Shown: positions 18,906 through 26,974 of the stretch, in pieces | Layout: every line of letters begins with the position of its first letter | Position numbering within the stretch: the stretch's first letter is position 1 | Assembly: GCA_022826645.1 (NCBI GenBank) | Contig: JAJDUM010000081.1 | Coordinates: forward strand, 1 to 59,363 | Reading direction: 5' to 3' | From: Candidatus Poribacteria bacterium | Lineage (GTDB): Bacteria; Poribacteria; WGA-4E; PCPOR2b | Length of the DNA: 59,363 bases | Made by a program: the position numbers and the translations under genes | Notes under the pieces: model-generated | Told to the model about the DNA's origin: nothing | The model's input: the letters and a program-made list of their open reading frames with translations, nothing else | The model's database searches: none

Positions 18906-20021
18906 TCAACCTATCTGAGCTAATACTGCTTTACACCGCTCTGCCACAATCCGTTCCTGCCCCGGTTGTAGGTTGTGGGGATTGATTGTAACGCTGTCCT
19001 CGGTGAAGTGTTGACCAACGACAATAGACGGCTCGCCTGCTTCTAGTGCCTCCGCTATCATTGATCGTGTGAAGTTAGCGTCCGCTTCTGGACGGATATA
19101 CAGTAGTGGGATCGTATACGTCTCCGACTTGATGAACCGCCCAACGGTTATATTCGGAATCCCCTGTAACGCTGCTTCGATGTAGTCCAGTTGAGCCCTC
19201 CACCGAGCGGTATCGGCTTCGTGATCTCTCGCCAAGTAGAGTTCCAGCGCTTTCATAAACCCGATCATTTCCTCCCTGCTCACCTTCATCGGACGACCGA
19301 CTGTGGCGAATGGTACGCCGTTGGCAGCACACCCCGCAATAAGGTCTTTGCGCCCAATGACCAGCCCGGTGGATTGCGGTCCCATGATACTCTTGCCGCC
19401 GCTGAAGATAATCAGATCCGCACCCGCCTCCCAGAAACGCGTTAAGGTCGAGACCGGTGGACATTCCGATGCGGCGTCCACAATTACGGGAACAGAAGCC
19501 GCCCTTGCCATCGCCACAACCTCATCCAACGGCACAGAGGCGGGGTGGTCCTTGACGGTTGCCATGAAGAAGATGGCTGCGGTGTCGTCGTTGATGGCAC
19601 GGCGCATCTCTTCGGTCGGCGGCGTCCCCTGATCATCAATCTCAATCAATGTCCCCCCAGCCACACGAATCGCTTGGTCATACGCAATTCGATGTATCTT
19701 TTGGATGATGACCTCATGTCTCATCCCAGTTGTATCCGGCAGTTGTGTAATTTTCGCGGGATCCGTCCCCGCCATACAGGCAGCGGTGGTCAACACCAAC
19801 CCGCAGGCAGCACTTGAGGTCACGTACGCTGCCTCTACCTCAAGCATGGCAGCAATCCTTTCGCCAACTTTCTGCTGCACTTCATCTAAATGACAGAACT
19901 GTTGAGATGCACCGCGCATACTGTCCAATACTTCGGGTGCCATCAGGGAGCCACCGTACCGGGTGACAGTTCCTGCTGCGTTGATTAGGGTGCGTACGCC
20001 CAATTCCTCATAAATGCTCAT
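18906..20021 (-). CDS. SelA/DgaE-like PLP-dependent enzyme
   Basis: A 371-residue fold-type I PLP enzyme. It opens IYEELGVRTLINAAGTVTRYGG, as in D-glucosaminate-6-phosphate ammonia-lyase (DgaE) and other selenocysteine-synthase-like proteins. The Schiff-base lysine is K210 in FSGGKSIMGPQSTG, and D-A-A in IVDAASECPP binds the pyridine nitrogen. AGAGGA before the ATG at 20021 fixes the start; the frame is open 36 codons further up. True selenocysteine synthases are longer and come with selB and selC, which are absent here. A role in deamination of an amino-sugar acid fits the carbohydrate neighbours. It is convergent with the mutarotase gene, 4 bases apart. Confidence 0.82.
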   Translation of the reverse strand: MSIYEELGVRTLINAAGTVTRYGGSLMAPEVLDSMRGASQQFCHLDEVQQKVGERIAAMLEVEAAYVTSSAACGLVLTTAACMAGTDPAKITQLPDTTGMRHEVIIQKIHRIAYDQAIRVAGGTLIEIDDQGTPPTEEMRRAINDDTAAIFFMATVKDHPASVPLDEVVAMARAASVPVIVDAASECPPVSTLTRFWEAGADLIIFSGGKSIMGPQSTGLVIGRKDLIAGCAANGVPFATVGRPMKVSREEMIGFMKALELYLARDHEADTARWRAQLDYIEAALQGIPNITVGRFIKSETYTIPLLYIRPEADANFTRSMIAEALEAGEPSIVVGQHFTEDSVTINPHNLQPGQERIVAERCKAVLAQIG

Positions 20022-20255
20022 GTTGAGTCCTCTGTATTTGTTAGCCGAGATTCCTGATTTCTTTGGATAAACAAGAATCTTAGCAAGAGATCTATCATTC
20101 GGTGATGTATTTTGCCGGCAGAGCGTCATTCAACATCTGATCACCTAATGTTTCCAAGAGGCTGTTTGCTCTCTGTAACTTTCTAATAAGAGTTGATTAT
20201 AATCGCATAAAATAATTCTTTTATCCTTTTCATCAGGTCAAGCACGGGCGAACAG

Positions 20256-20359
20256 ATTATCGGACATATTTTTTGCTTTTTGAGACAGTAGGGCCCCTTG
20301 CTACGACTGGATCTTGATTTCCTTTTTTTCCCTAAAATACCCTCAAAATGTCCGATAAT
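20256..20359. repeat. 12-bp perfect inverted repeat (ATTATCGGACAT)
   Basis: Two perfect 12-base arms are separated by 80 bases containing a long T-rich run. The spacing is long for an intrinsic terminator, so a remnant of a mobile element or a protein-binding pair is possible. Confidence 0.6.
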
Positions 20360-20373
20360 GAATTTTATCGGAC

Positions 20374-20423
20374 GTTTCAGAAGCCCTTTCCATCCTCATG
20401 GCGAACCGGAATGCTTCTGAAAC
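20374..20423. repeat. 11-bp inverted repeat (GTTTCAGAAGC)
   Basis: Perfect arms with a 28-base loop lie directly after the third ATCGGAC copy. It could form a transcript-end hairpin for the minus-strand PIN-like gene, but no T run follows. Confidence 0.5.
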
Positions 20424-20505
20424 TTTAGAATTGCCCCCCATAAGGCGGAGGCAGCCAATATAATTACCCCAAAACATGGGCAGTTGAATAAGCGGTTATA
20501 TTAGA

Positions 20506-21261
20506 TTAACAGAGTTGAGCAGCCTCACAACTGGAAATGATTTTGATACCAAACGCTTTTTCCAGTTGCGTCCTATTTTCAACATGAAATATGGATCCAG
20601 TTCCCGAATTTCCGGCCTTGTCGTCTGTACAAAAGAAGTCATTACCCGCTGCGTAGTGTGCCGAAACTGAATCACCGTCGACCCACTCGGCAATCGCTTT
20701 AGAGAAGTTCCGTTCCTGTTCACTGGTCATCCTCTGACCACCTAAACCAACCAGATTAAGTTGTGCTCTAAATTGATTGTACGCTGCTTGTCCGCAACCC
20801 AGTCCCGTTATAAAATCACTGCAATTGGCAAGCAATTCAGCATACCTCCAGAATTCCTCAATATCGTCCTGTCGTACATACATATCATCAGGGATTTCTT
20901 GGGTGCGGACTGTTCCCCAATTTGTCATTCTGAGCACCTTGAATCCGAGATCGCGAGCTATCAAAAGTCTGTCCCACTGCCTGGGATGGAAGCCGGGGTG
21001 CTGTTCTGTATTTGGCCCAAAACCTACTACCATACCGAACTGTCCATTTTCAGGTGGCAAGTCTTCCACTGTTGTAAGGGGCTCATAGTTTCTAAAGAGC
21101 TCAACCCTCCTTCTCCTCTGAATCGCTTCTAAATCTAAAGCTATTTCACAGATATATGCCTGAATTTTGCCCTCGCGGATCTTGTTGTTGATTTTTACAA
21201 GGTGATGCTCTTCTTCGCTAATCACCCTTTCCCAGACGTTTGAATCAAAGGTTATTTTCAT
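20506..21261 (-). CDS. PIN-like protein of unknown function
   Basis: A 251-residue protein I cannot place in a named family. It opens MKITFDSNVWERVI, like PIN nuclease domains in which the first Asp binds metal. Near the end, VSAHYAAGNDFFCTDD gives the later acidic residues expected of a PIN fold. The middle part (YVRQDDIEEFWRYAELL) is helical and longer than the usual 130-residue PIN toxin. GAAAGGAGAAAGCA before the ATG fixes the start at 21261; the longer frame to 21342 has no site. No short antitoxin gene lies beside it. An LRR gene and a coiled-coil gene follow upstream on the same strand. Confidence 0.6.
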   Translation of the reverse strand: MKITFDSNVWERVISEEEHHLVKINNKIREGKIQAYICEIALDLEAIQRRRRVELFRNYEPLTTVEDLPPENGQFGMVVGFGPNTEQHPGFHPRQWDRLLIARDLGFKVLRMTNWGTVRTQEIPDDMYVRQDDIEEFWRYAELLANCSDFITGLGCGQAAYNQFRAQLNLVGLGGQRMTSEQERNFSKAIAEWVDGDSVSAHYAAGNDFFCTDDKAGNSGTGSIFHVENRTQLEKAFGIKIISSCEAAQLC

Positions 21262-21524
21262 TGCTTTCTCCTTTCGGTTTATTGGTTCATCCTCGCCCGC
21301 AACTCCCTCAGTGTTAACATTACAGCGGAAGAATGAATTCAACTAGGCCATAACCGAAATAAGAATAAACGCAGCCACAAGACACACCTGATAACTCCAG
21401 ACCAACCCTTTCCTTCTCAAATCCCCATTTCCTGAAGTTTCGTCACAAGGAAGGCGTGACGCAAAGATTTTCATAAATATCCTTCCCCGCTAGTTCCACT
21501 CGGTGAAGCCTGATCAGCTATGGT

Positions 21525-22133
21525 TTACACAAACTTTCCAATACGTATCCTGAAAGCCCCCCATTTCCAGTCATTATCAAATAAGCACTTCAAAGGCAGC
21601 GCCCCTTCTATGTCAATTTTCAGTTGCTCTAAGTTTCTTGATTTTTTAAGAAACAATAAATCCGAAACTGAACTTACATCAATCTCTAATCCTTCCAGCC
21701 GCACCAAATCTTCAAGAGGTGACAGATCTGATATGTCGTTGTCGTGAAGAGAGAGATTTTTCAATCTAGTCAAGTGTTTCAAAGTGGAAATATTCGATAT
21801 TGAGTTACCCGCAAGCCATAGCCCTTCCATTTTCTTTGATTTAGCAAGTGGTGAAATATCTGATACTGAATTACCCCAAAAATCTACCCACTTCAGATTA
21901 GTCAACCCTGCCAGAGGCGAGAGATCTGATACTGAATTACCCCCAGCACCTAAGCGATACAGATTTGTTGCATATTCGAGTCCAGTTAAATCTTGTACAC
22001 CAGATTCTTTTATCTCCAAGTCCTTTAGACGCTTCATCCCTTCCGCATCAATTGTGTCCTCAACGCCCTTACCAAGATTTTTTTCAATCGCAGCCCGAAG
22101 GTTAAGATCAGGTATATGTACCAAACGTGACAT
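21525..22133 (-). CDS. Leucine-rich repeat protein
   Basis: A 202-residue protein. After an opening LVHIPDLNLRAAIEKNLGK come about six 22-residue internalin-type repeats with a consensus like L..L.L..N.ISDLSPL..L (SVSDLSPLAGLTNLKWVDFW, NDISDLSPLEDLVRLEGLE). Such repeats form a curved protein-binding surface. There is no signal peptide, so it is probably cytoplasmic, unlike most internalin-like proteins. The start could be the GTG at 22145 or the ATG at 22133; I chose the ATG. It lies between the PIN-like gene and the membrane coiled-coil gene, all on the minus strand. The partner is unknown. Confidence 0.8.
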   Translation of the reverse strand: MSRLVHIPDLNLRAAIEKNLGKGVEDTIDAEGMKRLKDLEIKESGVQDLTGLEYATNLYRLGAGGNSVSDLSPLAGLTNLKWVDFWGNSVSDISPLAKSKKMEGLWLAGNSISNISTLKHLTRLKNLSLHDNDISDLSPLEDLVRLEGLEIDVSSVSDLLFLKKSRNLEQLKIDIEGALPLKCLFDNDWKWGAFRIRIGKFV

Positions 22134-22191
22134 GATAAGAACCACCTTTCTTTGTTATGCTTTTTCTTCTTTAAGAGGATTGGGCCTCGGT

Positions 22192-22581
22192 CTAATCAGC
22201 TTGTCTGTTGCTCTGAAGCGCATCAAGTATACGACGAATATAATCGCGGTTGCTAGATATTTCTAATTGATGACGTCCTATGTTTTGAGAATTGACAGTA
22301 ACACTGCCTTCGAGGGTTGCTGTCCTTGCGCTCATTTCTCCAAATCTTTCGTTAAAGTTATCTGACAATGCTATGAGCTCATCAACACTTTCACTGTTGC
22401 TGTTGACAACGGTCCTAACATTTTCAAGTTTTCGATTAAGCTCAGCCAACTTTGTGTTTATATCGCCAGTTTGTTGGGTTATCTGGCGGTACATACCGAA
22501 CATTATGCTTATAGCCGTGATAGATACAGTTATAGTGGCAAGACCTACGCCTATAGCGGTTAAAATTAGATCCAAATCCAC
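22192..22581 (-). CDS. Small membrane protein with coiled coil
   Basis: A 129-residue protein with one N-terminal membrane helix (about 6-30, LTAIGVGLATITVSITAISIMF). A long helical part follows (about 38-125) with heptad-like spacing, such as INTKLAELNRKLENVRTVV. The layout is the same as in the 118-residue protein at 41143, but identity is low. The ATG is preceded by AAAGGAGAAAACAA. Function unknown; anchoring or scaffold roles are possible. Confidence 0.65.
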   Translation of the reverse strand: MDLDLILTAIGVGLATITVSITAISIMFGMYRQITQQTGDINTKLAELNRKLENVRTVVNSNSESVDELIALSDNFNERFGEMSARTATLEGSVTVNSQNIGRHQLEISSNRDYIRRILDALQSNRQAD

Positions 22582-22668
22582 TTATTGTTTTCTCCTTTCA
22601 TATTTTAATAGAACCTAACACCTCTTATTATCAAAACTTATTACAATAACGCAATGCCATAGACATAT

Positions 22669-22683
22669 CGCTCCGCTGGAGCG
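22669..22683. repeat. REP-type hairpin CGCTCC-GCT-GGAGCG
   Basis: A perfect hairpin preceded by ATAGACATAT, matching the repeats around the transposase at 45375. A degraded second copy (CGCTCC...GGAGCG, interrupted by a CCCGATAAGATCGG-like insert) lies near 22795-22836. Confidence 0.75.
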
Positions 22684-22840
22684 AACGAGATTACGGCATA
22701 CGGAATCTCAATAAGATTGGGCTTCACAGCAATTAGCACTTTGGGTCGGACAAGATCCTCGACCTACGGGTGTGATGTGTTTTAATACATATATCGCTCC
22801 TCCCCGATAAGATCGGAATTCAGAGCAACTGGAGCGAAGG

Positions 22841-23334
22841 TCAAAAGAGAAATATGCGGGCGATTATGAAGTAGAATAGGATTCCGAACACGTCAATCGA
22901 GGTGGCAACAAAGGGGCCCGTCGTAATAGCAGGATCAATCCTAAATCGTTTAAAGAGCATAGGAATGATCGTGCCGATCGTAGCAGCGATAATCATATTG
23001 AAGCAGATTGCCAACGAAACGACAACCGGAAACTAGATATATTTTGGTGCGACCTCATCGGGCACATGTCAGTTGGCAAAGCGGGTTGTAATTAGGACGA
23101 ATATGCCGATTAGAACACCATAGGCGGCACCGAGAGTCGCCCCGGTTGCAAATTCCCGCCACAGCACTTTCCACGCTTCCTTGAGATCTACCTCTCCAGT
23201 GGCAAGTCCACGCACAATGATAGTGGAGGATTGCGTACCGAATATTTCCTCCCATCCCCATGATAATCGGGATAAAACACGCCAATGCCGTAATCTTTTC
23301 CAACGGCTCCTCAAATTGCCCGATCATAGAGCAA
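22841..23334 (-). pseudogene. mgtE: Degraded 3' part of a Mg2+ transporter gene (mgtE)
   Basis: On the minus strand the translation gives MgtE membrane-domain segments in two frames. FEEPLEKITALACFIPIIMG is in one frame; after a shift near 23250 come FGTQSSTIIVRGLATGEVDL and GATLGAAYGVLIGIFVLITTRFAN. Two stop codons (23069-23071 and 23033-23035) interrupt it. It then continues with FNMIIAATIGTIIPMLFKRF and IDPAITTGPFVATSIDVFGI, ending at a TGA (22841). The N-terminal cytosolic and CBS domains are missing; the remnant starts where aroC ends. At least one shift and two stops make it non-functional. Confidence 0.85.
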
Positions 23335-24417
23335 TCAATCCAGCGTTTTTGCGCGCTGTCGTAGAAAATGATCAACCAATACCAATGCGGTCATCGCTTC
23401 GACGATTGCAGGTGCACGAGGCAAAACGCACGGGTCGTGCCGTCCATGTGCTGATAGCGTGACAGGGTTTCCGTCGATATCCACGGTTTCCTGCTCTTTG
23501 CGGATGGTAGCTGTCGGTTTGAAAGCGATCTGAAAAACGATATTCTCGCCGTTTGAGATACCGCCCTGTGTCCCACCCGAATTGTTCGTCCGCGTACGAA
23601 CGCGCCCGTCGTCGTTGTAAAAAGGGTCATTGTGCTGCGAGCCGGTGCCGACCACACCGCCAAAGCCGGAACCGATCTGGAAACCCATCGTCGCTGGGAG
23701 GGACATCATCGCTTTTGCCAAATCCGCCTTGAGCTTGTCGAACACCGGTTCACCAAGCCCCACAGGGACGTTCCGCGATACCGACTCGATAATCCCACCG
23801 AGGGAGTCGCCATCCCGTCTCGCCTGATCGACACATTCCGCCATCTTCTCACTGGCTCTGGGGTCTGGACATCGAACGAGGCTGGATTCAATATCGTCAA
23901 GCGTTACCGTATCCGAATCGACCTCCGCTTGGATTGTGTGGATCTGCTTGACGTAGGCGAGGGTTTCTGTCCCACACTGTTCGCGTAGAATCTGCTTTGC
24001 AATTGCTCCCGCTGCCACCCGTCCGATAGTCTCGCGGGCACTCGCTCTGCCGCCGCCCTGCCAGTTACGGAGACCGAACTTCTGCTGGTAAGTGAAGTCA
24101 GCGTGCGACGGTCGATACACATCTTTGAGGTGTTCGTAGGCGGAGGGCTTTGCGTCTTTGTTCCATACCAGCATCGAGATTGGCGATCCGAGTGTCTGCC
24201 CGTCAAAAACACCGGACAGAATCTCCACCCGATCCTCTTCTTGACGCGAAGTGGTGAGATGGCTCTGGCCCGGTCGTCGCCGGTCGAGTTCCGCCTGAAT
24301 AGTATTGATATCGATTGCAAGTTTCGGGGGGCATCCGTCAATCACGACACCGATTGCTCCGCCGTGCGATTCGCCCCATGTTGTAATCCGAAAGAGATGA
24401 CCAAAGGTATTTCCCAT
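23335..24417 (-). CDS. aroC: Chorismate synthase
   Basis: A 360-residue enzyme, the usual length. It converts 5-enolpyruvylshikimate-3-phosphate to chorismate with reduced FMN, the last common step of aromatic amino-acid synthesis. Signatures are [18 protein letters not shown] at the start, [14 protein letters not shown] and [19 protein letters not shown], and the late [15 protein letters not shown] with its catalytic-site residues. GGAGCG precedes the ATG at 24417; the frame extends 17 codons up to 24468 without a site. Its last codons abut the mgtE remnant. No other aro genes are in the window. Confidence 0.95.
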   Translation of the reverse strand: MGNTFGHLFRITTWGESHGGAIGVVIDGCPPKLAIDINTIQAELDRRRPGQSHLTTSRQEEDRVEILSGVFDGQTLGSPISMLVWNKDAKPSAYEHLKDVYRPSHADFTYQQKFGLRNWQGGGRASARETIGRVAAGAIAKQILREQCGTETLAYVKQIHTIQAEVDSDTVTLDDIESSLVRCPDPRASEKMAECVDQARRDGDSLGGIIESVSRNVPVGLGEPVFDKLKADLAKAMMSLPATMGFQIGSGFGGVVGTGSQHNDPFYNDDGRVRTRTNNSGGTQGGISNGENIVFQIAFKPTATIRKEQETVDIDGNPVTLSAHGRHDPCVLPRAPAIVEAMTALVLVDHFLRQRAKTLD

Positions 24418-24706
24418 TATACTGCGCTCCAATTCAGTTTCGCACCGTTTCCCCGCAGGGGCACTCAAGCAGCTGCTAACATTTATTCGATGGGATCGGG
24501 ACTAAAAACCGCTTGACAAACCTGCTATGCATCCATTACTCTAACCCCCATCTGAGGCTTGAAAGCATTGATGCTAGGACCTACGCAGCCAACTGTAGGC
24601 GGGGCATCTTGCCCCGCGCTGAAATGCGTAAAGTCCTAAGTGCGAATATTTGGCAAATATAGCACATCCGCCCTCGAATATCAACCTAAAGTTCTCGAAA
24701 GCAGAC

Positions 24707-25411
24707 ATGATAATAAAATTCCTTAAACGAGTAGACCTTCGTCTGATCGGTATTTTCATCGTTATCGCGTTCCTTTGGAATACGCAGATTGTCTATCCGC
24801 TCAAGATCTTTGTCGTCTTTATGCACGAGGTGAGTCATGGCTTAGCAGCACTCGCAACGGGAGGTAGCATCAAAGAGATTCAGATTGTCGCCCAAGAAGG
24901 CGGACACGCAATCACGGCGGGCGGTTCACGTTTCTGGATACTCACCGCGGGGTATCTCGGAAGCCTGATGTGGGGCGGGTTGATTCTGATTCTCGCTGCA
25001 CGGACGCAGCTCAGCAAATTGATTAGTGCTGTTATCGGTGTGGGGATGATTCTTATCTCGCTCTTCTATCTGCGAAACACTTTTGGCTTTCTATTCGGAA
25101 TAGGGTTCGGTGGAGCACTGATCGTTGTAGGTAGACTGCTACCGGAGTCGATCAACGAGTGGTTGCTGCGAGTAATCGGTTTCACCAGTTGTCTCTACGC
25201 CATTCTTGACATTAAGAGCGATATTATAGACCGCGCCCATCTTCGATCTGATGCCCGTATGCTCCACGAAGAAATAACGCCGTACATTCCGACCATTGTC
25301 TGGGGGATTTTATGGATGGTGATCGCGATAGGTGTAACACTTTGGGTCCTGTACATCGCTGGTAAAGGTAGAGAGAAGCAGGAAGTATTGGACAATGGAG
25401 ATGAGCAGTGA
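24707..25411 (+). CDS. M50B-like membrane metalloprotease family protein
   Basis: A 234-residue membrane protein with the zinc motif HEVSH at 40-44, placed at the end of a hydrophobic segment as in intramembrane site-2-type or M50B-like proteases. It has five or six predicted helices, among them LRLIGIFIVIAFLW, SLMWGGLILILAA and TIVWGILWMVIAIGVTLWVL. ATG 24707 is preferred over the TTG at 24650. Its TGA overlaps the GTG of the next gene as GTGA, so it is translationally coupled to the RNA methyltransferase. The protease target is unknown. Confidence 0.82.
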   Translation: MIIKFLKRVDLRLIGIFIVIAFLWNTQIVYPLKIFVVFMHEVSHGLAALATGGSIKEIQIVAQEGGHAITAGGSRFWILTAGYLGSLMWGGLILILAARTQLSKLISAVIGVGMILISLFYLRNTFGFLFGIGFGGALIVVGRLLPESINEWLLRVIGFTSCLYAILDIKSDIIDRAHLRSDARMLHEEITPYIPTIVWGILWMVIAIGVTLWVLYIAGKGREKQEVLDNGDEQ

Positions 25412-25920
25412 AGCAGTTACGTGGCAAACCACTCAAGGATTTTCTTAAACAGGCCTCCCGTCCGGATAGGGAACTCATCTTTATCTTGCAGGATGTCGAA
25501 GATCCGGTGAACGTCGGATCTGCGTTTCGGATTGCGGATGCAGCCGGTGTGCGTCAGCTGATTTTGACAGGGATTAGTGCGCGTCCACCGCATCCGTTGA
25601 TTCGGAAGGTTGGACGAGGAAAAGATCGGCGGATAAAATGGAAATATACGGAGCAAGCAGCGGATGCAGTTTCAACTCTCAAGTCGCAGGGGTATGCTAG
25701 CTGTGCGCTGGAAATAACCGCAGCCGCTGTGCCTTATAATGAAGCAGAATATCCGGATAAACTGTGTCTGATCGTTGGACATGAAGACCACGGCGTAACG
25801 AAGCGCACCCTCGCCGCCTGTGATATGACGGTCTATATCCCGATGTATGGCAAGGGAGCGTCGTTGAACGTGCATGTGTCGTTGGGAGTTGTAGCATATC
25901 ATATTCTGCATGGTGGTTAA
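25408..25920 (+). CDS. SpoU/TrmH-family RNA 2'-O-methyltransferase
   Basis: A 170-residue SPOUT enzyme that methylates ribose in rRNA or tRNA. Motif 1 is NVGSAFRIADAAG, motif 2 IVGHEDHGV and motif 3 IPMYGKGASLNVHVSLGVV, together forming the trefoil knot that binds S-adenosylmethionine. It has no N-terminal substrate-binding extension beyond about 20 residues, so it resembles the short TrmL or TrmH types. It starts at GTG inside the end of the upstream protease gene (4-base overlap). The Gfo/Idh gene follows after 11 bases, so three genes may share a transcript. Confidence 0.9.
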   Translation: MKQLRGKPLKDFLKQASRPDRELIFILQDVEDPVNVGSAFRIADAAGVRQLILTGISARPPHPLIRKVGRGKDRRIKWKYTEQAADAVSTLKSQGYASCALEITAAAVPYNEAEYPDKLCLIVGHEDHGVTKRTLAACDMTVYIPMYGKGASLNVHVSLGVVAYHILHGG

Positions 25921-25931
25921 GGAGAGAACTG

Positions 25932-26951
25932 ATGAATCTGAAGGTAGGTGTTGTGGGGTTAGGGCGTGGACGTGTATACCTTGACCGCTTCTCGAAACAG
26001 TCCCAGGCGGAGGTGGTTGCGGTGTGCGATGCAGATATGTCTCGGTTGGAGGCAGCGGAATGCCCCCCTGATGCATCAAGATACACCGATTATGAGGAAT
26101 TGCTGGGACACGATCTGGATATAGTGGTTATCTGCACGGAGATGCCTCAGCACGCCGAACATACAATCGCTGCATTGGAAGGTGGGAAGCATGTCCTCTG
26201 TGAAGTACCAGCGGCATACACCCTATCAGAGTGCGAGGCGGTTGTTCAGACCGTTGAAAAGACCGGACTGAAATATATGCTCGCCGAGAACTGCTGCTAT
26301 AGCGATATGCATCTCGCATGGAAGGAACAGATCGATGCCGGTGAACTTGGAAAGATTATCTATGCCGAAGCCGAATACATCCACGATTGTCGAGGGATGA
26401 TGCGGCGTGCAGATGGGACATTGACATGGCGAGCCAAGATGCCGCCAATTCAATATTGCACGCATAGTCTGGGACCGTTACTTTTTTTGATGGAAGACCG
26501 GTGCGTATCGGTGACGGGATTAAATACTGGTTCTAATATCGCGCCCGACCTTGGCGTAATAGACCTTGAGGTTGGACTGTTTCAGATGGAGAGCGGTGCG
26601 GTTGTCAAGATTTTGTGCGGCTTCTCAATTGAGCGTCACCCGGCATTCCATTGGTACGTGATCTACGGCACAAACGGCACGTTAGAGAGCAAACGTCAAT
26701 ATAAGGACAGAACGAGCGGGTACTTCCGAGGGATAGCCCCGGACCGAGAGATGACGCCCTTTGCCAGTGATGACAGCGGGCACGGAGTCGCTGAAAACAG
26801 AATTGTTGAGGGGTTCATCGAATCTATTCTGAACGATACGAAACCGCCAATTGATGTGTACGACGCGATGGATTATACGGCACCGGGGATTTGTGCCCAC
26901 CTATCTGCTGAAAAGGGTGGAGGGGTTGTGCCGGTGCCGAATTATCGATGA
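25932..26951 (+). CDS. Gfo/Idh/MocA-family oxidoreductase with altered EKP motif
   Basis: A 339-residue NAD(P)-binding sugar or polyol oxidoreductase-like protein. The Rossmann loop is VGVVGLGRGRVY, and the second domain has the usual beta-sheet with AEAEYIHD and CTHSLGPLLFL. The conserved EKP motif, whose lysine takes part in catalysis, reads CEVPAA here, so the lysine is replaced by valine. This may make it a non-classical or inactive member. GGAGAG precedes the ATG, and it lies 11 bases after the SpoU gene. It is convergent with the methylase at 26975. Confidence 0.85.
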   Translation: MNLKVGVVGLGRGRVYLDRFSKQSQAEVVAVCDADMSRLEAAECPPDASRYTDYEELLGHDLDIVVICTEMPQHAEHTIAALEGGKHVLCEVPAAYTLSECEAVVQTVEKTGLKYMLAENCCYSDMHLAWKEQIDAGELGKIIYAEAEYIHDCRGMMRRADGTLTWRAKMPPIQYCTHSLGPLLFLMEDRCVSVTGLNTGSNIAPDLGVIDLEVGLFQMESGAVVKILCGFSIERHPAFHWYVIYGTNGTLESKRQYKDRTSGYFRGIAPDREMTPFASDDSGHGVAENRIVEGFIESILNDTKPPIDVYDAMDYTAPGICAHLSAEKGGGVVPVPNYR

Positions 26952-26974
26952 ACAGACAGACCATCAGGATTACA

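Larger units (their letters stand above)
20022..20505. other. Gene-free stretch with nested inverted repeats
   Basis: I see no gene in these 484 bases. The right half is AT-rich and holds ATTATCGGACAT (20256-20267) facing ATGTCCGATAAT (20348-20359). A third partial copy, TTATCGGAC, follows at 20365. GTTTCAGAAGC (20374-20384) faces GCTTCTGAAAC (20413-20423). Confidence 0.6.

Noticed and set aside
18906..20021. Selenocysteine synthase (selA)
   Set aside because: The protein is shorter than SelA, its opening matches DgaE-like enzymes, and no selB or selC is present.
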